A stretch of DNA of 64,000 nucleotides from Haloechinothrix halophila YIM 93223 (GTDB lineage: Bacteria; Actinomycetota; Actinomycetes; Mycobacteriales; Pseudonocardiaceae), in contig NZ_KI632509.1 of assembly GCF_000504245.1 (NCBI RefSeq), positions 2,461,751-2,525,750 of the forward strand. Reading direction: 5' to 3'. Below are positions 36,515-45,178 of the stretch, piece after piece. Every line of letters begins with the position of its first letter. The stretch's first letter is position 1. Under the pieces are notes generated by a model. The model had not been told where the DNA came from, made no database searches, and saw only the letters and a program-made list of their open reading frames with translations. The position numbers and the translations under genes are program-made.

Positions 36515-37306
36515 CTATCGGCTCCACCGGACCCGCACCAGATCGGGCCACGCCCGCAGTGCGTCGGCGTCCCCGATGGTCTCCAGCGCGGTGATCGGAC
36601 GACGGTTCCACAGCGCGAGATAGATGTCCTCGGCGCTGCCTCGCACGGTGACATCCGCTCCGCTTGCCGGACCACTGGCGGGCAGGTCCGTCACGCGTTC
36701 GGTGACGACGGGCTCGGTGCTGACCCGCAGCAGCCAGCCTGCCCCGGTGTCGCTGGCGTGCAGCGCGATGGTGATCGGCTCGTCGCTGCGGAGCTTGCCG
36801 GATGGACGGATCACGAACCCGGTGACCAGCTCGTTGATTCCGTCGGTGGCGACCGCGGGGTCCACAGGCGTCGGATCACCCGCAGCCAGTTCGACGTCGA
36901 CACCGTGCATCGTGGTCTCGTGCGTCTGCCGACGTGCCCAGAACACCAGCGGCGATGGCGCGGGCAAGAACGACCAGCACTCCAGGTCGGCCGGCGCGGC
37001 GTCGATGGCGTCGATCAGCGCGGCGTGTCCCTTGCGGAACCAGTCAAGCAGCGCGTCGTCGGCGGGACGGCGGTCGGCGTCGCGATGGGGGTCGGTGCCG
37101 GGATCGACCACCTCGCCAGGGGAGGCCAGCCCCTCCTGCACGTGGCGGGTGGCCCAGCGGTGCACTCCGCTGGTGTGGAAGACGAGGTCGCGCACGGTCC
37201 AGTCAGGGCAACTCGGCACCACCGCGTCGAAGTCCGCCCGTTCGGCGGCCGCGACCAGCCGCGCGCCCGCGTCGCGCAGCGCCGCCACATACTCCGGTAT
37301 CTCCAT
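36515..37306 (-). CDS. TIGR03083-type, mycothiol-dependent maleylpyruvate isomerase-like protein
   Basis: 263 residues. The N-terminal DinB-like four-helix domain has metal-ligand histidines in FHTSGVHRWATRH and RRQTHETTMHGVDVE, and starts with the typical CPDWTVRDLV. The C-terminal part (about 165-263) matches the second domain of this family. Most members act on small thiol-dependent reactions in mycothiol-making actinobacteria; the substrate here is unknown. The start is uncertain: ATG 37306 or ATG 37318. Confidence 0.8.
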   Translation of the reverse strand: MEIPEYVAALRDAGARLVAAAERADFDAVVPSCPDWTVRDLVFHTSGVHRWATRHVQEGLASPGEVVDPGTDPHRDADRRPADDALLDWFRKGHAALIDAIDAAPADLECWSFLPAPSPLVFWARRQTHETTMHGVDVELAAGDPTPVDPAVATDGINELVTGFVIRPSGKLRSDEPITIALHASDTGAGWLLRVSTEPVVTERVTDLPASGPASGADVTVRGSAEDIYLALWNRRPITALETIGDADALRAWPDLVRVRWSR

Positions 37307-37419
37307 GCCAGGCAGCATGCCAGAGCCCACCGACAGTACGGGGCTGATCGTGCCCGCCAGGGTGTGTGACAGCAGCACGAGTTGGCCTTGTTGCTGTCGT
37401 TAGTTGGCGACAGGATGTT

Positions 37420-37506
37420 TGTTGATCAGGGACCCTGCTGGTGGGCCCACAATTTGTCTGATTTGTTCGGCCGGAGTGGTCCTCCGCGCAGGGTCCCTGA
37501 TCAACA
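37420..37506. repeat. 87-bp element with 19-bp perfect inverted repeats
   Basis: TGTTGATCAGGGACCCTGC (37420-37438) and its exact reverse complement (37488-37506) enclose 49 bp. The loop begins with its own palindrome GTGGGCCCAC (37441-37450). It lies alone in the 332-bp gap between the divergent TIGR03083 and uvrC genes. A terminator would be out of place there, so a miniature element or an operator-like cruciform is more likely. The rest of the gap shows nothing besides the uvrC -10 box. Confidence 0.85.
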
Positions 37507-37625
37507 CGCGGAGATACACGGCGCGCGCCGATCGCCGCCCCAGCGGGCCGGCCCGGTTTCGCACACCAGCCATGGAACACCGGAGCGTGATCGGGTGGGG
37601 GCGGTGCGCTGTCGGCGCCCCGACG

Positions 37626-37631
37626 TAGGCT
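37626..37631 (+). promoter_or_regulatory. -10 box for leaderless uvrC
   Basis: TAGGCT ends 7 nt before the GTG at 37639, matching the leaderless spacing. It selects this GTG over the one at 37633, which would lie only 1 nt from the box. Confidence 0.5.
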
Positions 37632-37638
37632 GGTGGAC

Positions 37639-39729
37639 GTGGCTGATCTGTCCACTACTCGTCATGCGTCCCTGTCCCGCGGGGCGTCGCGCAACGGCTC
37701 GTTTCGCCCGTCGCCGGGAAGCATTCCCGACGACCCGGGCGTGTACAAGTTCCGCGATGCCCACGGCAGGGTCATCTATGTCGGCAAGGCCAAGAGCCTG
37801 CGCAGCAGGCTGAGCAGCTACTTCGCCGACCCTGCCGGGCTGCATCCGAGAACGCGGCAGATGGTGAACACCGCGGCGGACGTCGAGTGGACCGTGGTCA
37901 CCACCGAGGTCGAGGCGCTCCAGCTGGAGTACAACTGGATCAAGGAGTTCGACCCCCGGTTCAACGTCCGCTACCGCGATGACAAGTCGTATCCGGTGCT
38001 CGCGGTGACGCTGAATGAGGAGTTCCCCCGCCCGCACGTCTACCGGGGGCCGCGCAAGAAGGGCGTACGCTACTTCGGCCCGTATGCCCATGCCTGGGCA
38101 ATCCGCGAAACCCTTGACCTGCTGCTTCGGGTGTTTCCCGCGCGCACGTGCTCGAACGGCGTGTTCCGCAGGCACCAGCAGATCGGCCGCCCCTGCCTGC
38201 TCGGCTACATCGACAAGTGCGCCGCGCCCTGCGTCGGCGAGGTCAGCCCCGAACGGCACCGGGAGATCGTCGAGCAGCTGTGCGACTTCCTGTCCGGACG
38301 CACTGAGACCATGGTGCGCGATTTGGAACGCGAGATGGCCGCCGCCTCCGAGGCACTCGACTTCGAGCGCGCCGCCAGGCTGCGCGACGACATCGCCGCG
38401 CTGCGCAGGGCGATGGAGAAGCAGGCGGTGGTGTTCTCCGACGGCACCGACGCCGACGTCGTGGCATTCGCGCACGACGAGCTGGAAGCCGCGGTGCAGG
38501 TCTTCCACGTGCGTGGCGGCAGGGTGCGCGGCCAGCGCGGCTGGGTGGTGGACCGCGACGAAGTGCCTGGTGAGGACACCGCACAGGATGGTGGTGACGC
38601 CGTCCGCGCGCAGCTCGTCGAGCAGTTCCTCGCCCAGTTCTATGGTGAGCAGGCCGAACTGGCCGCGCAGGTGGAAGGCAGCGGCCCGCCGGTGCCTCGC
38701 GAGGTGCTTGTCCCCGCCCTGCCGGATGACGCCGTTGCCGTCGCGGAGTGGCTGTCCCGGCTGCGGGGCTCAAAGGTGCGGCTACGGGTGCCGCGGCGCG
38801 GCGACAAACGCGCGCTGGCCGAGACCGTGGAGCGCAACGCGAAGGAGGCGCTGACCCAGCACAAGCTGCGCAGGGCGTCCGACCTCAGCTCCCGCTCCGC
38901 CGCGCTGAACGAGCTGCAGGACCTGCTCGGCCTCGACACCGCACCGCTGCGGATCGAGTGCATCGACATCAGCCACATCCAAGGCGCCGACGTCGTCGCG
39001 TCGCTAGTGGTGTTCGAGGACGGCATCCCCCGCAAGTCCGAGTATCGGCGGTTCGCGATCAAGGAGGCCGCCGAGAAGGGCGACGTCGCCTCGATCGCGG
39101 AGGTCGTGCGCCGCCGCTTCGCCCGCTATCTCGCCGAGGCCGAGGCGCCGGCAGGGGAGCAAGGGGCAGTGGCGGCCGAGAACCCCGGCACCACCGACGT
39201 CCCCGAGTCACCCGATCCTGCACAGCGCAAGTTCGCCTATCCACCGAACCTGCTCGTCGTGGACGGTGCGGGCCCGCAGGCCACGGCCGCGGCCGACGTC
39301 CTCGGCGATCTCGGCATCACCGACGTCGCCGTCATCGGGCTGGCCAAACGGCTTGAGGAGGTGTGGCTGCCTGGCGACGAGTTCCCCGTCGTCTTGCCGC
39401 GCACCGCGGAGGCGCTGTACCTGCTGCAGCGGGTGCGCGACGAGGCGCACCGGTTCGCGATTCGGTATCACAGGGACAAACGAGCCAAGCGCGTGCGAGC
39501 ATCGGAGCTGGACTCGGTGCCCGGGCTGGGGAAGGCCCGCAAGGCCGCGCTGATCAAGCACTTCGGCTCGGTCAAGAAGCTCAAGCAGGCGCGGGTCACC
39601 GACATCGCCGAGGTCAAGGGATTCGGCCAGGCGACAGCGGAAACGGTCTACGCGGCGCTGCATGGCCCACAAGAGGACGCAGCGCACAACACACAGCGGG
39701 ATCCGCGGGACAAGGACGGACAACAGTGA
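37639..39729 (+). CDS. uvrC: Excinuclease ABC subunit C
   Basis: 696 residues; the dual-incision nuclease of nucleotide-excision repair. GIY-YIG domain ([27 protein letters not shown], about 32-56), cysteines and UVR domain (about 200-240), RNase H-like endonuclease ([17 protein letters not shown], about 435; VVDGAGPQA) and a C-terminal double helix-hairpin-helix ([20 protein letters not shown]). A low-complexity insert of about 35 residues (SDGTD...; [13 protein letters not shown]) sits in the nuclease part. First gene of the uvrC-rapZ-yvcK-whiA set; overlaps rapZ by 4 bp. Confidence 0.96.
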   Translation: MADLSTTRHASLSRGASRNGSFRPSPGSIPDDPGVYKFRDAHGRVIYVGKAKSLRSRLSSYFADPAGLHPRTRQMVNTAADVEWTVVTTEVEALQLEYNWIKEFDPRFNVRYRDDKSYPVLAVTLNEEFPRPHVYRGPRKKGVRYFGPYAHAWAIRETLDLLLRVFPARTCSNGVFRRHQQIGRPCLLGYIDKCAAPCVGEVSPERHREIVEQLCDFLSGRTETMVRDLEREMAAASEALDFERAARLRDDIAALRRAMEKQAVVFSDGTDADVVAFAHDELEAAVQVFHVRGGRVRGQRGWVVDRDEVPGEDTAQDGGDAVRAQLVEQFLAQFYGEQAELAAQVEGSGPPVPREVLVPALPDDAVAVAEWLSRLRGSKVRLRVPRRGDKRALAETVERNAKEALTQHKLRRASDLSSRSAALNELQDLLGLDTAPLRIECIDISHIQGADVVASLVVFEDGIPRKSEYRRFAIKEAAEKGDVASIAEVVRRRFARYLAEAEAPAGEQGAVAAENPGTTDVPESPDPAQRKFAYPPNLLVVDGAGPQATAAADVLGDLGITDVAVIGLAKRLEEVWLPGDEFPVVLPRTAEALYLLQRVRDEAHRFAIRYHRDKRAKRVRASELDSVPGLGKARKAALIKHFGSVKKLKQARVTDIAEVKGFGQATAETVYAALHGPQEDAAHNTQRDPRDKDGQQ

Positions 39730-40640
39730 ACATGAGCCAGAACACGACGCCGGATGACAGCGACTTCGGGAACTCGGGGATGGAGGTCGCGGTCGTCACC
39801 GGCCTGTCAGGGGCTGGGCGCAGCACGGCGGCGAAGTGCCTGGAAGACCTCGGCTGGTTCGTCGTGGACAACCTGCCACCGGAGCTGATCACCACGATGG
39901 TCGAGCTCGGTGCGCAGGCACGCGGCGCGATCACGAAGGTCGCGGTCGTGATGGACGTCCGGTCGCGGGCCTTCACCGACGACCTCGCCGCGGTGATCAA
40001 GGAGCTGGACGCGCAGGGCTACAAGCCGCGCGTGCTGTTCCTTGAAGCGACCGACGAGGTGCTGATCCGGCGGTTCGAGCAGGTGCGGCGCACCCACCCG
40101 ATGCAGGGCGACGGCAGGCTTTCCGACGGCATCATCGCGGAACGCGCGCTGCTCGACCCGCTGCGGGAGGAAGCCGACCTGGTGCTGGAGACGTCGTCGC
40201 TGTCGGTGCACGACCTGCGCGCCAAGATCGAGGAAACCTTCGGGTCCGAGGCCAGCCTGCGCACCAAGATCACCGTGCTGTCGTTCGGCTACAAGTACGG
40301 CCTGCCGATGGACGCCGACCTCGTCGTCGACGTCCGCTTCCTGCCGAACCCGTTCTGGATCCCTGAGCTGCGCGACTACACCGGATTCGACACCGAGGTG
40401 AGCAACTACGTGCTGACGCAGGAGGGCGCGGAGGACTTCCTGACCCGTTACCAGGAGCTGCTGCGGATCGTCGGCGCGGGCTATCGCAGAGAGGGCAAGC
40501 GCTACCTGACCCTCGCGGTGGGCTGCACCGGCGGCAAGCACCGCAGTGTCGCGATGTCGGAGGAGCTCGCCCGGCGGCTTTCTGCCGAGGACGACACGCT
40601 GTCGGTCAAGGTGGTGCACCGGGATCTGGGCCGTGAGTGA
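39726..40640 (+). CDS. rapZ: RNase adapter / nucleotide-binding protein RapZ
   Basis: 304 residues. P-loop GLSGAGRST (about 24-32) has Arg where Lys is usual; actinobacterial RapZ proteins commonly show this. The C-terminal domain includes [25 protein letters not shown] and [15 protein letters not shown], the conserved regulatory-RNA/metabolite-binding region. In E. coli RapZ directs RNase E to GlmZ; the actinobacterial role is unclear. GTG 39726 overlaps the uvrC stop; the 3' end overlaps yvcK by 8 bp. Confidence 0.94.
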   Translation: MNMSQNTTPDDSDFGNSGMEVAVVTGLSGAGRSTAAKCLEDLGWFVVDNLPPELITTMVELGAQARGAITKVAVVMDVRSRAFTDDLAAVIKELDAQGYKPRVLFLEATDEVLIRRFEQVRRTHPMQGDGRLSDGIIAERALLDPLREEADLVLETSSLSVHDLRAKIEETFGSEASLRTKITVLSFGYKYGLPMDADLVVDVRFLPNPFWIPELRDYTGFDTEVSNYVLTQEGAEDFLTRYQELLRIVGAGYRREGKRYLTLAVGCTGGKHRSVAMSEELARRLSAEDDTLSVKVVHRDLGRE

Positions 40641-41640
40641 CGAGACAACGGACGCGGGACAGGCGGACGGCGGTGCGCACGCCCGGCCACTGCGCGCGGT
40701 CGCGCTCGGCGGCGGGCACGGCCTGCACACCACGCTGTGTGCGCTGCGTGCGCTGACCCCGGACGTCACAGCCGTGGTGACCGTCGCGGACGACGGCGGC
40801 TCGTCCGGCAGGCTGCGTAGCGAACTGGGCGTGCTGCCACCTGGTGATCTGCGACAGGCGCTGTCCGCGCTCGCGACGTCGGAGGACGGTGACGCGTTGT
40901 GGGCGCGGGTGTTTCAGCGTCGCTTCGGCGGCAGCGGCGCGCTCGCGGGCCACGCGGTCGGAAACCTGCTGCTGGCTGGGTTGTTCGAGGAGGTGGGCGA
41001 TCCGGTCACCGCACTCGACGAGGCGTGCGCGCTGCTGGGTGTCTCCGGCCGCGTGCTGCCGATGTCGGTCGATCCGCTGTGCATCGAGGCCGAGGTGTCC
41101 GGGCTGAACGGCACCGACGAGCCGAGCATCATCCGGGGCCAGGTCGCGGTGGCGAGCACACCCGGCAGAGTGAGACGAATCTCGCTACACAACGCGGAAA
41201 ACCGGGACGTCGAACCCCAAGCGTGCGCCGCTGCGGTCGATGCGGTATTAGAGGCGGACCTCGTCGTGCTCGGGCCGGGCTCCTGGTTCACCAGCGTGCT
41301 CGTGCACCTGATGCTGCCTGACCTGCGCGATGCGCTGGTCCGGACGGCGGCGCGTAAGGTGGTCGTGCTGAATCTGGTTCCACAGCCAGGGGAAACGGCT
41401 GGGTACTCGCCGGAGCAGCACATCGACGTGCTTCGCGCGCAGGCTCCCGAGTTGCGGGTGGACGTCGTGATCGCCGATCGTGGTTCGGTTCCCGCTCCCG
41501 CGCGGCTGTACCGTGCCGCCGACGAGATCGGGGCGCGGGCGGTGCTCGCCGACGTGGCTGACCCGAGCGTGTCCGGCAGGCACGCTCCGGATGCGCTCGC
41601 GGCGAGTGTGCGAGAGGCTTTCGGGATTCCAGGCGCGTAA
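40633..41640 (+). CDS. yvcK: Gluconeogenesis factor YvcK / CofD-like protein
   Basis: 335 residues of the CofD-like fold: ALGGGHGLHTTLCALRAL, TVADDGGSSGRLRSELGVLPPGDLRQAL and VVLGPGSWFTSVLVHL are the family motifs. YvcK proteins bind UDP-sugars and link carbon metabolism with cell-wall synthesis (CuvA in mycobacteria). GTG 40633 lies inside rapZ. It is followed after 81 bp by whiA. Confidence 0.94.
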   Translation: MSDETTDAGQADGGAHARPLRAVALGGGHGLHTTLCALRALTPDVTAVVTVADDGGSSGRLRSELGVLPPGDLRQALSALATSEDGDALWARVFQRRFGGSGALAGHAVGNLLLAGLFEEVGDPVTALDEACALLGVSGRVLPMSVDPLCIEAEVSGLNGTDEPSIIRGQVAVASTPGRVRRISLHNAENRDVEPQACAAAVDAVLEADLVVLGPGSWFTSVLVHLMLPDLRDALVRTAARKVVVLNLVPQPGETAGYSPEQHIDVLRAQAPELRVDVVIADRGSVPAPARLYRAADEIGARAVLADVADPSVSGRHAPDALAASVREAFGIPGA

Positions 41641-41721
41641 CGCGCAGCGGCAACTGGCGAAAACCCGCGTGCGGGGCTGAGCACCATCACCGAAAGGGTG
41701 AGCAACGGAAGTGGAGGGGCT

Positions 41722-42708
41722 ATGGCGATGACCGCCGCCGTCAAGGACGAGTTGAGCAGGCTGGAGATCACCAAGATCGGGCCGAGGCGTTCCGAGGTGG
41801 CGTCGATGCTGCGATTCGCGGGTGGCCTGCACATCGTGAGCGGCAGGGTGGTCGTCGAGGCCGAGCTGGACACCGGCTCTGTCGCGCGCCGGCTGCGCAA
41901 GGAGATCCACGAGCTGTACGGGCATCACTCCGATGTCCACGTCATCTCGTCCGGCGGACTCCGCAAAGGCACCCGGTACGTGGTGCGCGTGGTCAAGGAC
42001 GGGGAGGGGCTCGCCCGCCAGACCGGGCTGATCGATCAGCGCGGCCGTCCGGTGCGTGGCCTGCCCGCCGCCGTGGTCTCCGGCGGTGTCGCCGATGCCG
42101 AGGCGGCGTGGCGGGGCGCGTTCCTCGCGCATGGCTCGCTCACCGAGCCAGGTCGCTCGTCGTCGCTGGAGATCACCTGCCCCGGCCCCGAGGCGGCGCT
42201 GGCGCTGGTCGGCGCGGCGCGCCGGATCGGCATCCAGGCGAAGTCCCGTGAGGTCAGGGGAGCGGACCGGGTCGTCGTCCGCGACGGCGATGCCATCGGC
42301 GTGCTGCTGACCAGGCTCGGCGCGCACAGCAGCGTGCTGCGCTGGGAGGAGCACCGGATGCGCCGCGAGGTGCGGGCGACGGCGAACCGGCTGGCGAACT
42401 TCGATGACGCGAACCTGCGGCGTTCCGCGCGGGCCGCGGTCGCGGCGGCGGCCAGGGTGGAGCGCGCGATGGACATTCTCGGTGAGAGCGCCCCTGAGCA
42501 TCTGCTGTCGGCGGGCAGGCTGCGGCTGGCCAACCGGCAGTCCTCGCTGGAGGAGCTGGGACAGCTCGCCGACCCCCCGATGACCAAGGACGCCGTCGCG
42601 GGCCGTATCCGCAGGCTGCTCGCGCTGGCGGACAAGCGCGCCAAGGATCTGGGCATCCCGGACACCGAAGCGGCGGTCACCGAGGAGATGCTCGAAGCCG
42701 AAGCGTGA
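41722..42708 (+). CDS. whiA: Sporulation transcription regulator WhiA
   Basis: 328 residues: an N-terminal fold related to LAGLIDADG homing endonucleases (about 1-210, no longer catalytic) and a C-terminal helix-turn-helix ([30 protein letters not shown], about 275-305). In Streptomyces it acts with WhiB to activate division genes in aerial hyphae. ATG 41722 follows GGAGG at 5 nt; the open frame begins earlier at 41698. In many relatives gapA is next; here the SMC-like operon follows after about 90 bp. Confidence 0.95.
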   Translation: MAMTAAVKDELSRLEITKIGPRRSEVASMLRFAGGLHIVSGRVVVEAELDTGSVARRLRKEIHELYGHHSDVHVISSGGLRKGTRYVVRVVKDGEGLARQTGLIDQRGRPVRGLPAAVVSGGVADAEAAWRGAFLAHGSLTEPGRSSSLEITCPGPEAALALVGAARRIGIQAKSREVRGADRVVVRDGDAIGVLLTRLGAHSSVLRWEEHRMRREVRATANRLANFDDANLRRSARAAVAAAARVERAMDILGESAPEHLLSAGRLRLANRQSSLEELGQLADPPMTKDAVAGRIRRLLALADKRAKDLGIPDTEAAVTEEMLEAEA

Positions 42709-42785
42709 CGGTTCGTCACCACCTGTAACGGTGAAGCAGCGAAGAATTGCCAGGACCAGGTGCGGCGAGCCCGAGACGGGCAGGC

Positions 42786-42791
42786 TACCGT
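42786..42791 (+). promoter_or_regulatory. -10 box before the SMC-like operon
   Basis: TACCGT lies 8 nt upstream of the GTG at 42800, suggesting a leaderless transcript and a promoter separate from whiA. No convincing -35 is seen. Confidence 0.35.
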
Positions 42792-42799
42792 CTGACGTC

Positions 42800-44359
42800 G
42801 TGCGTGAGGATGCGAGCGGGATGATCGACCGTGGTCTTGACGGCGGCCTTGCCCGCAGGCTCAAGGCGCTCGCCTGCACCGCCCCGTTGCACGACCTCGA
42901 TGCCCGCAAGGCGAAGCTGGACTGGGCGGACGCCACGGCGTATCAGATGGCCGAGATCGCGCTGCACACCATCGATCAGGTCACCGTGGCGATGGACTTC
43001 GACACCGGCGCGAGCCACGAGGTGATCGTGCGCAGGCTGCTGCCGTTCATCGCCGCGCAGGCGCCGCACCGGGCGAGGACCGAGCACGAGAAGGTCGCCC
43101 GCTGGGTGCTGGACAACCTGCTCAACGTCGGCACCGTGGATCGCGGGTTCCGCAGCATCTACGGCACGGTCGGCCCGGACGGTGCCTACGAGCGCAGGGC
43201 GTTCGACTTCAAACTGCTGGTCGAACTGTCCGCGCCGAACGGCGAGATCTACCTGCGCGCCACGGACGAGGCGATCAACGTCCTGGTCGGGGCGCTCGAC
43301 ACCGACGTCGAATCCGCGCAGATCGCCGCCGAGGTGAAGCTGGAGAACCTGATCAAGCGCGGCAGGCTCGCCGACGCCAAGCTGGCCGCCGAGCAGGCCC
43401 GCTACCGCACGGTGCAGTACGGCGAGACGCTGCGCACCATCCTGGACGCCACCCGCCGCGACGTCCGCTCGGTCGACTGGGAGCACGCGGTTCCTGAACT
43501 GCTCGACTCGGCGCTGGAGCACATCGAGTCCCGGTTCCAGGCGGAGAACGCGATCCTGCGCAACATCACCAAGGCGCGCGACGAGGCCGAGGACCCCGGT
43601 CGCAAGCGCAGCGCCGCCGAGCTGGTGGAGATCGTCACCGACTGCATCACCCGCCACACCCAGCTGCAGGCCAGGCTGCAGGCCGCGGGCGCGTACTTCC
43701 GTGCCGAGCAGGACCGCCAGCAGTTCGCGGGGCCACCCCGTAAGGGGGGCGTCGACGTCTTCGGGCAGCTGCTCGTGCCCACGCTCGGGCTCGGTGTCGG
43801 CGACGCGAAGGCGCCGGTTGAGGCGTACTTTCGCGCCGCGATTGGCCCGAACACCCCTGGCGTGGCGACGCTGCCGTCGTTGGTGTCGATGCTGCTGCGG
43901 CCCGCGCCGGAGCGCAGCACGCTGGTCGGGGAGCTCCCGGAACCGGAACTGGCGCCGGCGGAAGACGCCAACCGGTTCAGCGAGGAGCACTGGGGGCGCG
44001 CGGACGCGCTGCTTGACCTCGAGGAGGTACCACGCAGGCTGTCCGGACTGATCGAGGAGGCTCGCGAGACCGACGCCGACCTGGCGCGGCTGGTCGTGCT
44101 GCGGGTACTGCACGCCTACAGCCCCGAGATCAGCGGGGCGGTGCGCGGCGGTGAGCGAACCGCGTTGATCGCCGTGGACGACGGCACCCCGCTGGACGAC
44201 CCGGAGTTCGGCGGCACCGACCTGCTGGTCACCACAGCGGTGCTGGCCGAGGAACTCGCGGAGGCGGCGGACGAGACAGCGGAGGACTCCGCCGGTCCGG
44301 ATGCCGACTCTGCCCCTGACATGCCAGCCGTTCCCGTCACCGCCGAGGAGGTCGCGTGA
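42800..44359 (+). CDS. Kleisin-like subunit of a three-gene SMC complex (JetA/MukF/MksF-like)
   Basis: 519 residues (512 if ATG 42821 is used). It is mostly alpha-helical with charged helical stretches (EKVARWVLDNLLN; LENLIKRGRLADAKLAAEQARYRT) and an acidic, Ala/Glu/Asp-rich C-terminal tail. I do not recognise the sequence family directly. The assignment as kleisin (the subunit that bridges SMC heads) rests on its size, its place as first gene, and a 4-bp overlap with a MukE/JetB-like gene followed by an SMC ATPase. It does not resemble the DUF3375 opening that I associate with type I JetA. Confidence 0.6.
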   Translation: MREDASGMIDRGLDGGLARRLKALACTAPLHDLDARKAKLDWADATAYQMAEIALHTIDQVTVAMDFDTGASHEVIVRRLLPFIAAQAPHRARTEHEKVARWVLDNLLNVGTVDRGFRSIYGTVGPDGAYERRAFDFKLLVELSAPNGEIYLRATDEAINVLVGALDTDVESAQIAAEVKLENLIKRGRLADAKLAAEQARYRTVQYGETLRTILDATRRDVRSVDWEHAVPELLDSALEHIESRFQAENAILRNITKARDEAEDPGRKRSAAELVEIVTDCITRHTQLQARLQAAGAYFRAEQDRQQFAGPPRKGGVDVFGQLLVPTLGLGVGDAKAPVEAYFRAAIGPNTPGVATLPSLVSMLLRPAPERSTLVGELPEPELAPAEDANRFSEEHWGRADALLDLEEVPRRLSGLIEEARETDADLARLVVLRVLHAYSPEISGAVRGGERTALIAVDDGTPLDDPEFGGTDLLVTTAVLAEELAEAADETAEDSAGPDADSAPDMPAVPVTAEEVA

Positions 44360-45159
44360 GCGCAGCACGGGATACCGCCAAGGACGCCGAGTCGGCGGCA
44401 CGCCTGATCGCCTACGGGCTGCGGCCGAAGCAGCTACCCGCCCGCGACGCCAGCTACGCCGAGCTGGTACGCCGCTACAGCGAGGACCGGGAGTTCACCC
44501 AGCTCACCCAGTCGGTCGCGGCGGGGCTCGGGCTGATGGTGCTCGACGTCAGCCACCAGGCAGGCGCGGTGCTCGCCGCCACCGACGAGTCCGCGTTCGA
44601 GATCAAGATGGACAGTTACGCGCGGCAGAGCAAGATCCGCGAACGCCGCGACACCGAGAAAGTCATGCACGGCGTCATCCACCTCGCGGTGGCGGCGCTG
44701 GCGTTCCCGCGCCCGGACGATCTCGGCAACGACACCTACGTCGGCCGCGTCAGCGTCGACCAGGTGGACGCCGTGGTGCGCGAGGCGTGCCGCATCCTCG
44801 ACGAGCGCGCGGCGCAGGCGGAGGCCAACGACGACCCGCCCTCCGACGCGCCCGAGCTGGAACAGGCGTGGCGCGCCTACGCGCGGCGGCCGGAGACGGC
44901 GACCACCAAGGACGGCAGGCTCGCGCCGGACACCACCCGAGGCATGATCAGCAGGGCGCTGCGGTTCTTGTCTGAGCAGGGCTTTCTGGTGCATATCAAC
45001 ACCGACGACGGCGGCACCTATCGGACGACGCCGCGCTATCAGGTGCAGGTGCGGGAGCTGGCGGCCGACGCCGCGTTCACCGAGCTGCTTGACCTCGACG
45101 TGGTGGCGATCTCCGGCGAGGACGGGTCGCTGCGTGCGGGTAGCCCCGGGACCCTGTAG
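44356..45159 (+). CDS. MukE/JetB/MksE-like (KITE) winged-helix subunit
   Basis: 267 residues. It has an N-terminal helical region (SYAELVRRYSEDREFTQLTQSVAAGLGLMVLDV), a basic middle (YARQSKIRERRDTEKV) and a C-terminal winged-helix-like segment (TTRGMISRALRFLSEQGFLVHINTDDGGTYRTTPRYQ, about 193-229) with a beta wing. Size, order and fold suit KITE subunits, which dimerise and bind the kleisin and DNA. GTG 44356 overlaps the previous stop by 4 bp, and the SMC gene follows after 19 bp with its own GGAGG. The three genes clearly form one operon. Confidence 0.65.
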   Translation: MSAARDTAKDAESAARLIAYGLRPKQLPARDASYAELVRRYSEDREFTQLTQSVAAGLGLMVLDVSHQAGAVLAATDESAFEIKMDSYARQSKIRERRDTEKVMHGVIHLAVAALAFPRPDDLGNDTYVGRVSVDQVDAVVREACRILDERAAQAEANDDPPSDAPELEQAWRAYARRPETATTKDGRLAPDTTRGMISRALRFLSEQGFLVHINTDDGGTYRTTPRYQVQVRELAADAAFTELLDLDVVAISGEDGSLRAGSPGTL

Positions 45160-45178
45160 GACGCTCTAGGAGGCGGCG

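Noticed and set aside
39726-40640. RapZ inactivated by Lys-to-Arg in the P-loop
   Set aside because: The same Arg is common in actinobacterial RapZ and the rest of the protein is conserved.
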